Shown here piece after piece: positions 45,949 to 54,380 of a stretch of 64,000 nt of DNA (its first letter is position 1; each line of letters begins with the position of its first letter). The translations under genes were made by a program, and so were the position numbers. The stretch covers positions 60,651-124,650 of the forward strand of contig CAKUUX010000006.1 of NCBI GenBank assembly GCA_934693165.1. The letters are read 5' to 3'. This DNA comes from an uncultured Candidatus Melainabacteria bacterium. Its GTDB lineage: Bacteria; Cyanobacteriota; Vampirovibrionia; Gastranaerophilales; Gastranaerophilaceae. Below the pieces are notes generated by a model. The model searched no databases, was not told where the DNA came from, and worked only from the letters and a program-made list of their open reading frames with translations.

Positions 45949-48900
45949 TTATAAAATGTTACTATTACAAAAATCTAAATAGGAACAGTATTCACAAGCT
46001 TTTTTATCATAACTTGGTTCAAATTCTAAAGCATTTATTTTATCTATTGCAGATTTATATTTTTCCATGACTTGGTTGCATTTCTCTTGTGTATAAATAA
46101 CTTCTAGATTTTTTGTAAAATCTTCTGGAAAAATAAATTCTGTCTTAGAAACTTTTTTACCAGTTGAAGTTTCAAACATGTATTTGTAAAATGCCATTTG
46201 ATTATAATATTCTTCTTTATCACCGTCAGGACAAACCTCTTTAGTTGTTTTTGCATTACCTGTTTTGTAATCATAAATTGAATATGTACCGTCAGAATTT
46301 TTGTCAATTCTATCAACTATGCCGTGAAATTTATATCCATCCATATCAAATTCAAATTTCGTTTCAACAGCATTTAATTCTTTTACTGGAGTATTCAAAA
46401 GTTGATTATAAAAGCCATCCAAAGCATTTATACCTCTACCCTTAATATTTTCTCTATTTTTGTAGCTTGATAGTGGTAATTCTGAAAGCTTATCTAAAAA
46501 GGCCTTTATAAAATCACTTTTTTCAGGATAACAACCTTTTTCTATTGCGTAATTAACAGCAAATTCACAAGCATAGTGAATAGCTGAACCATAACTCAAA
46601 ACATCAGGATTACCATCTTTTCCGTCAAATGCAAGAAGATTGCTATATAAATATTGTCTTGGACATTTTAAGTATTTATTTAACGCCGTTGGAGAATATT
46701 TTTTGTTAGTTAACACAACATTCAACATGTCAGCAAAATCTTTTTTGTAATCATAATCCCTTTTTACAAGAGTTTTAGAAGCTTCCATCCAATATGAGTC
46801 AATGTTATAATCTTCAGCTTTTTCTTGAGCTAAAGAATCTTTAATATTATTTATAAACTCACTTAATTTTTTTGGCTTGTTACCAATCGAAAGGGGATAT
46901 GAAAGAGTTAGAGAGTGTCTTGCCCTAGTCATACCAACATATAGAGTTTTAATCTTATCAGAATATTTTAATTCTTTTCTCTCTTCCTCAGTTTTGTATT
47001 CAGATGGAGAAAGAGGAATACTAATAGAATTAGATTTTTTATTGCTTTCCCATTTTGAATCAATCAAAGTTGGCATATAAACGTATGCAAATTCCTTACC
47101 TTTTGCTGAGTGATAAGTAGAAAGTTGAACAGCATTTAATGTCACAGGTGCTTTATCGGTAAGAATACTTATTTCGTCATTTAGCAAAATATTTAAATAT
47201 TCAACAAATTCTTCCAAAAAACAAGTTTTGTATATATCAGAAAAGACAGAAGCTTCTTCCACAAGCTTTTTCAAGCTTGCGATATTTTGAGAACGATTAA
47301 TTTCAAAATTCAAATAATAATCAAAAATACCTGTTTTAGCACCAATTTCTAAAACTGTATTTCTAATACTTTCGTTGTTTTTGAAAGTAGATAAATAATC
47401 ATAAGTTTCCAAAAATCTCTCTACCATAAAAGAGTTAACAAAATCTTCTTCCTTAAAACTTCTCATACAATCTAAAGGTGTCTTGTATTTTGAAACACTT
47501 TCAAAGATTTTTTGGTAATCTTTTGGATTTATATTAAAAGGCTGTGATAACAAAATTTGAAAAATCTTTTGCGAATATAATTCAGGATTAACAAGCATTT
47601 GCATGTATGAGAACAAAACATTTACAGCATGATTTGAAAAAATATCAATACCAGTTTTTAACTCGCACGGAATACTTTTTGCTCTAAGTCTTTCCATAAA
47701 AACATCTAAATCATCATTATTTGCAGTTAAAATTGCTATCTCTGAAAGATTTTTTGTTCCATTTTCAAAAAATTTATCTGATTTTATTAATGCATCAATT
47801 TCATCGACTATTGCATTACATTCTTGCATATCATCAACATATTCAACAAACCTAACAGGTTTGTCTTTGGCAATAATTTCAGAATTTTTTGCAACCAAAG
47901 ATTTTGAAATATTGTATTGTTTAAAATTCTCATTATTCTCCAATCTTCTTGTATCTTGAATTGCTACCAAACGTGATGCATCCAAAATACTCTGTGTTGA
48001 ACGCATATTTTCTTTTAAACAAATAACTTGAGTATCTGGAAATTCTGACAAAAAGTTCTCAATAGTATCCAACTTTGCACCTTGGAAAGTGTATATAATT
48101 TGGTCATCATCACCAACAACAAAAATATTTTGAGAGTCCAAAGCTCTTGCTAATTCAAGAACTATAGTGTTTTGAGATTTGTTTGTATCTTGATATTCGT
48201 CAACCAAAATATACTTATACTTGTTGGCAATACTAGATAAAAATACAGGACTTTCTTCAAATTTATCTAACACAAACGAAATCATATCATCAAAATCTAA
48301 ATAGTGGTTTGTTGTCATTTTTTCTTGATATTTTTCATAAAAAGTCCAAAGTTCTTTTGCTTTTTCTATCTTTTTTTCTAAGTCAGCAATCGAATTTTCA
48401 AGAGTTTTCGTTCTTGTTATTCCTTGAGCAAGTTTTTCTTTTAACTCTCCTTTTTTTCTTTCTAATTCAGGAATCCAATCATTATTATGTTCAAGATTAT
48501 AAAAATATTTTTCCTTATTAAGTCTGTTTTTCTTTATTTCATTTATTCCACTTTTAATTGTATTGATATAAAAATAAGGATCATTTTTATCTGTACGATA
48601 GGCTTTTGGAGAAATTTCATCAATACATTCTTTTATAAAAGCTCTTGAAATTGATTCTGTAATTATTCTAAATTTTGCAGGAAGTTCAAAATCATCTTTA
48701 TTTTCTTCAATAATTTCGCAACAAAAACTATGGTAAGTATAAATATTTACCCCCACCGATAATTCTTCTAACTCTTTATTTATACGATTTCTCATCTCAT
48801 TTGCAGCAGCATCAGTAAAAGTAAGACACAAAATCTCTTCAGGTTTTATTCCCTTATTTTTAACCATATTTTTAATACGGCTTGTAATAGTAAAAGTTTT

Positions 48901-48999
48901 ACCTGTTCCGGGACCTGCTAGAACTAAGTATTTTCCATCAATACTATCGATACATTTTTGTTGAAGTTCATTTGGTGTTTTTTCAAGAGTTTTTGTCAT
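45949..48999 (-). CDS. UvrD/PcrA-type helicase fused to a RecB/AddB-like Fe-S nuclease
   Basis: The N-terminal part of this 1016-residue protein is a superfamily 1 helicase (Walker A AGPGTGKT at 28-35, VDEYQDTNKSQN, GDDDQIIYTFQGA, YVGMTRARHSLTLS). From about 770 it becomes a PD-(D/E)XK nuclease: SPTALNKYLKCPRQYLYSN, GIVDRIDKN and IYDYKTG. C779 together with C1002, C1005 and C1011 (CEYCSYLDFC) should hold a [4Fe-4S] cluster, as in AddB and Cas4. A single-chain enzyme of this kind probably processes broken DNA ends. No recC/addA partner is adjacent. Confidence 0.92.
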   Translation of the reverse strand: MTKTLEKTPNELQQKCIDSIDGKYLVLAGPGTGKTFTITSRIKNMVKNKGIKPEEILCLTFTDAAANEMRNRINKELEELSVGVNIYTYHSFCCEIIEENKDDFELPAKFRIITESISRAFIKECIDEISPKAYRTDKNDPYFYINTIKSGINEIKKNRLNKEKYFYNLEHNNDWIPELERKKGELKEKLAQGITRTKTLENSIADLEKKIEKAKELWTFYEKYQEKMTTNHYLDFDDMISFVLDKFEESPVFLSSIANKYKYILVDEYQDTNKSQNTIVLELARALDSQNIFVVGDDDQIIYTFQGAKLDTIENFLSEFPDTQVICLKENMRSTQSILDASRLVAIQDTRRLENNENFKQYNISKSLVAKNSEIIAKDKPVRFVEYVDDMQECNAIVDEIDALIKSDKFFENGTKNLSEIAILTANNDDLDVFMERLRAKSIPCELKTGIDIFSNHAVNVLFSYMQMLVNPELYSQKIFQILLSQPFNINPKDYQKIFESVSKYKTPLDCMRSFKEEDFVNSFMVERFLETYDYLSTFKNNESIRNTVLEIGAKTGIFDYYLNFEINRSQNIASLKKLVEEASVFSDIYKTCFLEEFVEYLNILLNDEISILTDKAPVTLNAVQLSTYHSAKGKEFAYVYMPTLIDSKWESNKKSNSISIPLSPSEYKTEEERKELKYSDKIKTLYVGMTRARHSLTLSYPLSIGNKPKKLSEFINNIKDSLAQEKAEDYNIDSYWMEASKTLVKRDYDYKKDFADMLNVVLTNKKYSPTALNKYLKCPRQYLYSNLLAFDGKDGNPDVLSYGSAIHYACEFAVNYAIEKGCYPEKSDFIKAFLDKLSELPLSSYKNRENIKGRGINALDGFYNQLLNTPVKELNAVETKFEFDMDGYKFHGIVDRIDKNSDGTYSIYDYKTGNAKTTKEVCPDGDKEEYYNQMAFYKYMFETSTGKKVSKTEFIFPEDFTKNLEVIYTQEKCNQVMEKYKSAIDKINALEFEPSYDKKACEYCSYLDFCNSNIL

Positions 49000-49026
49000 A
49001 ATTTTATCCTTATACTTAATATTACT

Positions 49027-49066
49027 ATTTTATTATTACAAACCCTAGTGTCAACTTCGGACGTAT
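49027..49066 (-). promoter_or_regulatory. Helicase-nuclease promoter with ACGTCC box, copy 3
   Basis: On the minus strand ACGTCC, four bases, TTGACA (49049-49054), 16 bases and TAAAAT (49027-49032) precede the helicase by about 30 bases. The same order is found at 5541-5580. Confidence 0.55.
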
Positions 49067-49076
49067 AAAAATTTAT

Positions 49077-49103
49077 GTCATTACGAGCGAAAGCGAAGCA
49101 ATC
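49077..49103. repeat. Intergenic repeat of the GTCATT...GAAGCAATC type
   Basis: A 27-base unit (GTCATTACGAGCG then AAAGCGAAGCAATC) related to the repeats at 36752-36828. Such units are dispersed in intergenic DNA of many host-associated bacteria. Confidence 0.5.
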
Positions 49104-49121
49104 AAAAAAACATCCTATATG

Positions 49122-49152
49122 TCAAAAAAAAAGGGTTGACTTTGTCAACCCT
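49122..49152 (-). terminator. Terminator of the CHAP gene
   Basis: A 9-bp stem AGGGTTGAC with its complement, loop of three, followed on the minus strand by about nine Ts. Confidence 0.82.
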
Positions 49153-49205
49153 AACACACTTTTACTTTTCCCTTACACTTCACACTGAGAATTTAATTAA
49201 ACTTA

Positions 49206-50024
49206 TTATGCTTCAACCCATTCGTTCATTCTTACGAAACCGTTTAAGTCTTTTGTGTTCATTGAACGAGTGCATCTTTGAACTTTGTCACCACAGTTGC
49301 CTTCAACAACGTCAAATGTACCGTCATTGTTAACTGAAGCGATGATACCAACGTGACCAGAGTTTTTAGTATATGTCCAAACTGCTAAGTCACCAACTTG
49401 AGGTTTGTAACCAGAATCTTTTGTTGAATATTTACCAGCTTTGATAGCTTGATTTTTGATTGATTGAGAAGATTCAGTAAAACCAAATGTAGCTTTGTTG
49501 TTGTTGCCTTGACCTTGACCGTAGCAGTAAGATACAAAGCTTGCACACCAAGGATTGCCATTAGCTTTACCAAATCTGTATTTGTTAACTTCAGTTGAAT
49601 TGTTTGTGCTACCATTTTCTTTAACGCCAACTTGTGATAAAGCAACGTTTACAGCTTTTTGAGCTCTTGCTGTGCTAGCTTTTGCTGATGGTCTAATGTT
49701 TGTACCAAAAGTACCAAAGCTGAATGTTCTTTGACCTAATGCAGGGAATAAATTAAAGTTTGAGAAACCGAAGTTGTTACCTGCAAAGTTGTTGAAGTTG
49801 AACATTGGTAAGCTGAATGTTGAAACAGCGTTTAAAATTGAACCGAAGTTGAAGTTGAAACCTAAGCCAGAACCTTCAAACATTGAAGTAGGAGCAACAC
49901 CGTTGAATGTAACACCTGTGAATAAGCTTGGGTTTTCGTAAACAGGAGATTTAACAGAGTTGTTGTTAACTCTTTGAGCAGAACCAAATGAATTATTTTG
50001 ATTAAAACTTACTGAAAATGTCAT
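49206..50024 (-). CDS. CHAP-domain amidase with Phe-Asn-Gly-rich N-terminal region
   Basis: The C-terminal half (about 118-265) of this 272-residue protein is a CHAP cysteine hydrolase: C160 (NPWCASFVSYCYG), H224 (SGHVGIIAS) and E241 (VVEGNCG). CHAP enzymes cut peptidoglycan cross-links or amide bonds. Residues 1-110 have no Sec signal but are rich in Phe, Asn and Gly (for example FNFNFG, MFNFNNFAGNNFGFSNFNLF), a low-complexity segment that could self-associate. The start MTFSVSFNQNNSFGSA shares the F-G style of other non-Sec proteins here. Confidence 0.85.
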   Translation of the reverse strand: MTFSVSFNQNNSFGSAQRVNNNSVKSPVYENPSLFTGVTFNGVAPTSMFEGSGLGFNFNFGSILNAVSTFSLPMFNFNNFAGNNFGFSNFNLFPALGQRTFSFGTFGTNIRPSAKASTARAQKAVNVALSQVGVKENGSTNNSTEVNKYRFGKANGNPWCASFVSYCYGQGQGNNNKATFGFTESSQSIKNQAIKAGKYSTKDSGYKPQVGDLAVWTYTKNSGHVGIIASVNNDGTFDVVEGNCGDKVQRCTRSMNTKDLNGFVRMNEWVEA

Positions 50025-50230
50025 CTGTTAAACTCTCTTAAATCTCTCTTACTCTTATATAAAGTTTTACTTTTAAAAAAAATTGCCTTTTTATTTGCCA
50101 ATTATTAAGTTTTGTAAACATGCTCAAACATGGACAGCGCATGTAATACAAGGAACTTAACATTTCAAAAATTTGAAATTTTTTAAAATTTAAATAAATT
50201 GTTTATTATAGAAAGATACAGGAGTTTTTA

Positions 50231-50752
50231 ATGAAAATTAAAATAAAAGTATTACTTTTCATAGTTGTTTGTATATTCAGCGTTAATTTTTTAACAGCTT
50301 GTACAAAAGACCAATTAAGCAATAGAACATTAATGCCAAATCCTTGGCAAGATTGCCAAGATGATTTGAATAAGGCAAGTAAAGTTGCAGGATTTAATTT
50401 TCCACTTGTATTATCAAATTTTAAAGTGCGTTCTATGAAAGATATGATAGAAATTACATATCCACTAGATGAAAAAAGAGAGGTTTCAGTAAGAAAAACT
50501 TTAACTCTTGATGAAAAAACAAATCCTACTTACGATATAAGTGGAGATTATAGTGTTTATCCTGTAAATAAGTATATTAATCTTGCACAAGAAGTAGCTG
50601 TACACGTTAGAGGTTATGACGATAACAAATTTGTAATTATGTCATTCGCTGCTGAATCAGGATATTATACAGCTCGATGTGAGCAAGGTATGACAAAAAA
50701 AGAACTTCAAGGCGTATTTGACGTAATAAAAGAAGCTGAACAAGCTAAATAA
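50231..50752 (+). CDS. Lipoprotein of unknown function
   Basis: This 173-residue protein has a lipoprotein signal with lipobox LTAC (C25). The mature part is strand-rich with two further cysteines (DCQDD and ARCEQG) that could pair. I recognise no family. It is preceded by a good ribosome site (CAGGAG) and followed by a strong terminator, so it is monocistronic. Confidence 0.7.
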   Translation: MKIKIKVLLFIVVCIFSVNFLTACTKDQLSNRTLMPNPWQDCQDDLNKASKVAGFNFPLVLSNFKVRSMKDMIEITYPLDEKREVSVRKTLTLDEKTNPTYDISGDYSVYPVNKYINLAQEVAVHVRGYDDNKFVIMSFAAESGYYTARCEQGMTKKELQGVFDVIKEAEQAK

Positions 50753-50767
50753 TTAAAAGTTACAACA

Positions 50768-50804
50768 AAAGAAGTGGCGAAGCCTAAGGCTTCGCCACTT
50801 CTTT
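50768..50804. terminator. Strong bidirectional terminator
   Basis: A 17-bp perfect stem around GAAGTGGCGAAGCC with a 3-base loop, flanked by A and T tracts. It serves the lipoprotein gene and the convergent cupin gene. Confidence 0.85.
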
Positions 50805-50823
50805 GTTTGGCTTATATAATCAA

Positions 50824-51129
50824 CTAAATTTTTATCAAAATAAATTTACTTTCTTTTACGCCCAAAACTTTATGTTGAGTATCTTTTTTAAACATTAACA
50901 TTTCGCCTTTTTCAATTACAAATTGTTGAGCGTCAAAGTGAAGTTCAATTTTACCATCTACAACATAAACTGCTGCATCCTCTTTTGAGGTATGAGTATC
51001 AATAATTTCATCTTTACCTATTACAACGAGAGTTAGTGAACTATCTCTATTCTCCATTAAAGTTTTTTTGTTAAATTTTTGTCCATCTAAATCAATAGAT
51101 TTTTCAACATCAAATACATTATAAAACAT
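50824..51129 (-). CDS. Small cupin protein
   Basis: This 101-residue single-domain cupin has the two motifs in reduced form (TSKEDAAVYVVDGKIELHF and FVIEKGEMLMFKKDTQHKV). Only H89 of the usual metal histidines is evident, with D61 and E80-type acids nearby, so metal binding is uncertain. Its ribosome site lies in a perfect hairpin (51129-51180), which suggests translational control. Confidence 0.8.
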   Translation of the reverse strand: MFYNVFDVEKSIDLDGQKFNKKTLMENRDSSLTLVVIGKDEIIDTHTSKEDAAVYVVDGKIELHFDAQQFVIEKGEMLMFKKDTQHKVLGVKESKFILIKI

Positions 51130-51180
51130 TTCTATCTCCTTGATAATTAACCTACTAGGAAATTATCAAGGAGATAGAAA
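51129..51180 (-). promoter_or_regulatory. Perfect 20-bp inverted repeat enclosing the cupin ribosome binding site
   Basis: Arms 51129-51148 and 51161-51180 are exact complements around a 12-base loop. In the minus-strand transcript the arm next to the gene contains AAGGAGATAGAA and the A of the ATG, so the ribosome site is fully paired. It could be a translational lock or a termination hairpin for the upstream lipoprotein gene. A weak promoter (TTGATA, 17 bases, TTATCA) could also start inside it and bypass the lock. Confidence 0.7.
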
Positions 51181-51215
51181 AATTTGTTATTACCCAACTT
51201 TATAAATCAGTTAGA

Positions 51216-52283
51216 CTATTTTTGTAAGGCTTTAGCATCTGCAACTTTTAGAGCAAAATAAGGTTTGTCCTTATCTTGTAAAAAGATTACATATTGATTT
51301 GTTAAATAGAAATATCTTGATTTTTGAGGAGGGTCAAGTGATGCTCTCATCATTTCGATACCAGCTTCTGATTTAAGTTTTACACCTTTGTTATCCATTT
51401 TAAATTCAACTGTTTCAACAGCTTTTGCAATTACTAAATCACTGTTTTTGATAGCTTTATTACAAAGTTCTCCAAACACAGTTTCTGTTTTAAAATCAAG
51501 ATTTGGAATTTTAAGTTCATCGCGTTTTGTAAATTCTCTATTTGTAGTTGAAGCTTTTGCTTTTTTATTCATATCAGCATAATATTCAGCAAAAGTTTTG
51601 TTGTCATTAGTTCTATAGAAATATACAACGTCATTTTGTTTTGTTTTTAGAGATACAGCGAAATCGTTCATGTCGTTATAGAAAAGAACATTTACGATAT
51701 CTCTAGCTTTTGTTTTGCTTGATTTTAGAATACCAAAATATTCAACATTACCTTTGCTACCGTTGAAAGATTCTGAATTTAATTTATCTAAAGCCTTTGC
51801 ATATTCAAAATCTTTCTTCAACATTGCATAAAGAATGTAATGACCGTTTGCAGGAGTCCAATCAAAATTATCTAAGATTGCACTTTTTTCATTAAATTTA
51901 TCTTTTATACCTTTTTCAATTTCTTTCTTCAAGGCTAGTGAAGCCAAGCCCCATTTTTTATAGTAAGCACTTTCAGAAATATTTTCAGCTTTGAAAGATT
52001 GTTTATTCAAATCTTCTGCCATTTGAGATTTTTTACCTACAAATGTGATAGGTTGCTTTAATAATTCATCCATCAAATCGTTCCAAACAAGTTGAAAAGT
52101 ACCAACCCAAACTTGATTTGGAGAAGTTGATTTGCTTTCCATTGTTGCTAATACATCTAAATTCTTAACAACATTTGTAGAAATATTTGTAGATTTAGGA
52201 GCTTTTTTTCTATGACATGCGCATGCTGAAAGTCCACTAGCTAAAAATAAACCTGTAATAATCAAAACAAACATTTTTTTCAT
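51216..52283 (-). CDS. Lipoprotein, possibly serpin-related
   Basis: This 355-residue protein has a lipoprotein signal with lipobox SAC (C21). The C-terminal third (LKIPNLDFKTETVFGEL, then AKAVETVEFKMDNKGVKLKSEAG, then PYFALKVAD) follows the order of strands around the serpin reactive loop, but the hinge is not alanine-rich. If it is a serpin relative, it may be non-inhibitory. The N-terminal half is helical. The assignment is weak. The lipoprotein call is firm. Confidence 0.6.
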   Translation of the reverse strand: MKKMFVLIITGLFLASGLSACACHRKKAPKSTNISTNVVKNLDVLATMESKSTSPNQVWVGTFQLVWNDLMDELLKQPITFVGKKSQMAEDLNKQSFKAENISESAYYKKWGLASLALKKEIEKGIKDKFNEKSAILDNFDWTPANGHYILYAMLKKDFEYAKALDKLNSESFNGSKGNVEYFGILKSSKTKARDIVNVLFYNDMNDFAVSLKTKQNDVVYFYRTNDNKTFAEYYADMNKKAKASTTNREFTKRDELKIPNLDFKTETVFGELCNKAIKNSDLVIAKAVETVEFKMDNKGVKLKSEAGIEMMRASLDPPQKSRYFYLTNQYVIFLQDKDKPYFALKVADAKALQK

Positions 52284-52486
52284 AATTTAGTTCCTCATTT
52301 AATTTTTACTTTTAATTCATTATGCCATATTTAATAAAAAAAACAAAAATTTTCAAACTAAATCCTTAACATTTTCATAACAATTAGCCCAAAAAGTTAA
52401 GACTTTGTTAATTCTACGGAATTATCTAAAAAAAGAGTTATAACAATAGTGTAAGAAGTAAAGAGAAAAGAATTGGAGGTATAAAA

Positions 52487-52930
52487 ATGAGATTTAATGT
52501 TATTGAAAGAGAACCGGATTATTGTTTCACAAATATGCGTAACAACTTAGAAAACTTATTGAACGCCGTAATGGTAGGCGATGCTACTGATTCTGAAAAC
52601 AGATTTTTCCAACCATTATCAGAAGTTAGAGAAAACGAAAAAGAATACAAAGTTTCTGTTCAACTTCCTGGTATCAAAAAAGATGATATCAATATTGAAT
52701 TGGATAAAAATAGTTTGACTATTTCTGCAGAAAGCAAATTTGAAGAAATGAAAGAAAATGAAAACATGCACTATTCACAATTCTCTTATGGTAAATACCA
52801 TAGAACATTTGAATTTGCTAAAGATGTAGATGCCGAACATTCAAACTGCGAATACAAAGACGGTGTTTTACAAATCACATTAAAGAAAATGTCAGAAAAG
52901 AAAGAAACAAAAACACTTAAAATCCAATAA
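52487..52930 (+). CDS. Small heat-shock protein Hsp20
   Basis: This 147-residue protein has an alpha-crystallin domain at about 45-135 (YKVSVQLPGIKKDDINIELDK to the late motif YKDGVLQITLKK). It is an ATP-independent chaperone that holds unfolding proteins. The N-terminal arm is short, and the C-terminal tail ends KTLKIQ, an IxI-like anchor. No CIRCE element is seen upstream. Confidence 0.94.
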   Translation: MRFNVIEREPDYCFTNMRNNLENLLNAVMVGDATDSENRFFQPLSEVRENEKEYKVSVQLPGIKKDDINIELDKNSLTISAESKFEEMKENENMHYSQFSYGKYHRTFEFAKDVDAEHSNCEYKDGVLQITLKKMSEKKETKTLKIQ

Positions 52931-52952
52931 TGTGAGTGGTAAGTAATTTACT

Positions 52953-52992
52953 AAGAGGGCGATTTCGCTAAAACGAAATCGCCCTCTTTTTT
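52953..52992. terminator. Terminator after Hsp20
   Basis: A 15-bp stem AAGAGGGCGATTTCG with its complement, followed by six Ts. Confidence 0.85.
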
Positions 52993-53007
52993 ACTAAAAA
53001 CTTTAAA

Positions 53008-54189
53008 TTAACCTTTCTTTGGTAAAGTTTTCAAACCAATAAATCCAATATAACCAAAAGATAAAACACCTACGATTATAAGAGCAATTGGAAGAGAAGT
53101 TAATTTATCTAAAAATCCAATAACTGGAGCAGTTACAGCGCCACCAACAATTGTTGTACATAAAATACCTGCAACGGCACCTTCTTCTTTTTTATCAAAT
53201 GAATTTACGCATAATGAAAAGATACTTGGGAACATAATTGATGCGAAAAATCCAACTAAAATAAAGCATATAGCAGAAACCATTTTATCAGGAGCAACTA
53301 CAGCTAAAGTTAATGAAATAAAAGCACCGATTGCATATAACAAAAGAGCTTTTGAAGTGTTTAAGTAGTTTAACAAAATACCACCTGCAAAACGACCTAA
53401 TGCTAAGAATCCCCAATACAAACCAACAACCATAGCTGCTGTACTTTTCATCATATCAAATTTATCTACCAAGAAAGTTGAAATCCAAGTTGCAACACCA
53501 ACTTCTATACCAACGTAAACAAAAATACCCATCGCAAACATAATCATTAAAGGATTTTTTACAAGATTAATATAATCATTTGTTGTAGGTTTTTCTCCAT
53601 GTTTATCATGAGCTTCTGGAATATTTGTTAAAAATACCCAAACTGCAACTATCATTGCTAGAATTGAGAAAACGTAATAAATTGATTGCCAATGGAAACC
53701 TAAATCTTTAATTAAAAAGCCAATTAAAAAACCTCCACCTAAACCACCAACACCACAGAAAATTTGTGTTAATGTTAGATTTCTTGAATATTTTGTTTCA
53801 TCTTCATCAATTTCTTTTACTAATAAGTTTGATACCATTTGCAAGGCTGTAACACCAATACCAATAACAAATAATGAAAACAATCCAACAACATATTCTG
53901 GGAAAATAGCAAATACTATAGAGCCCAAAAATACTAACCCAATACCGAACAAAAACATTTTTTTGTTACCAAATTTGTCGAGCAAAACCCCTTGTGGAAA
54001 ACTTGTTAAACCATAAGCCATGAAAAATACTGAGCCTAAAAAAGTTAAAACCATGCTACTAAGATGAAATGAATCTTTCCAGTATGGTAACAAAACCCCA
54101 GGAATGTTTGTGATTAACGAATATGTAAAATAGTTTAAGCATAGTAAGGCTAATAATTGAATATTTGTTTTTCTTTTTGTTTCTTGCAT
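53008..54189 (-). CDS. MFS transporter, sugar permease-like
   Basis: This 393-residue protein has 12 predicted membrane helices, with motif LLDKFGNKKMFLFG (about 67-80) and the FucP/GlcP-like start NYFTYSLITNIPGVLLPYWKDSF. The C-terminal half contains MFPSIFSLCVNSF, typical of this subfamily. Import of a sugar is likely. The substrate is unknown. Confidence 0.85.
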   Translation of the reverse strand: MQETKRKTNIQLLALLCLNYFTYSLITNIPGVLLPYWKDSFHLSSMVLTFLGSVFFMAYGLTSFPQGVLLDKFGNKKMFLFGIGLVFLGSIVFAIFPEYVVGLFSLFVIGIGVTALQMVSNLLVKEIDEDETKYSRNLTLTQIFCGVGGLGGGFLIGFLIKDLGFHWQSIYYVFSILAMIVAVWVFLTNIPEAHDKHGEKPTTNDYINLVKNPLMIMFAMGIFVYVGIEVGVATWISTFLVDKFDMMKSTAAMVVGLYWGFLALGRFAGGILLNYLNTSKALLLYAIGAFISLTLAVVAPDKMVSAICFILVGFFASIMFPSIFSLCVNSFDKKEEGAVAGILCTTIVGGAVTAPVIGFLDKLTSLPIALIIVGVLSFGYIGFIGLKTLPKKG

Positions 54190-54380
54190 TTGGGAATCTC
54201 TTTTCTTTTAAAATGTATAATCTATTTTATAATTTTAACAGAAAAATAAAGTTTAAAATACAAAAAAAAATTACGTAAAGAATTGTAATGTTTCATGCTT
54301 AAAGCTAGCAAATTTCTACATTTTGGTATTTTAATATAAATAGGTAGTGTTTATGAATTTTTAGTGTGGGGTTCAGGTAC

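Noticed and set aside
52284..52486. A CIRCE heat-shock element before Hsp20
   Set aside because: No TTAGCACTC-N9-GAGTGCTAA pattern is present.
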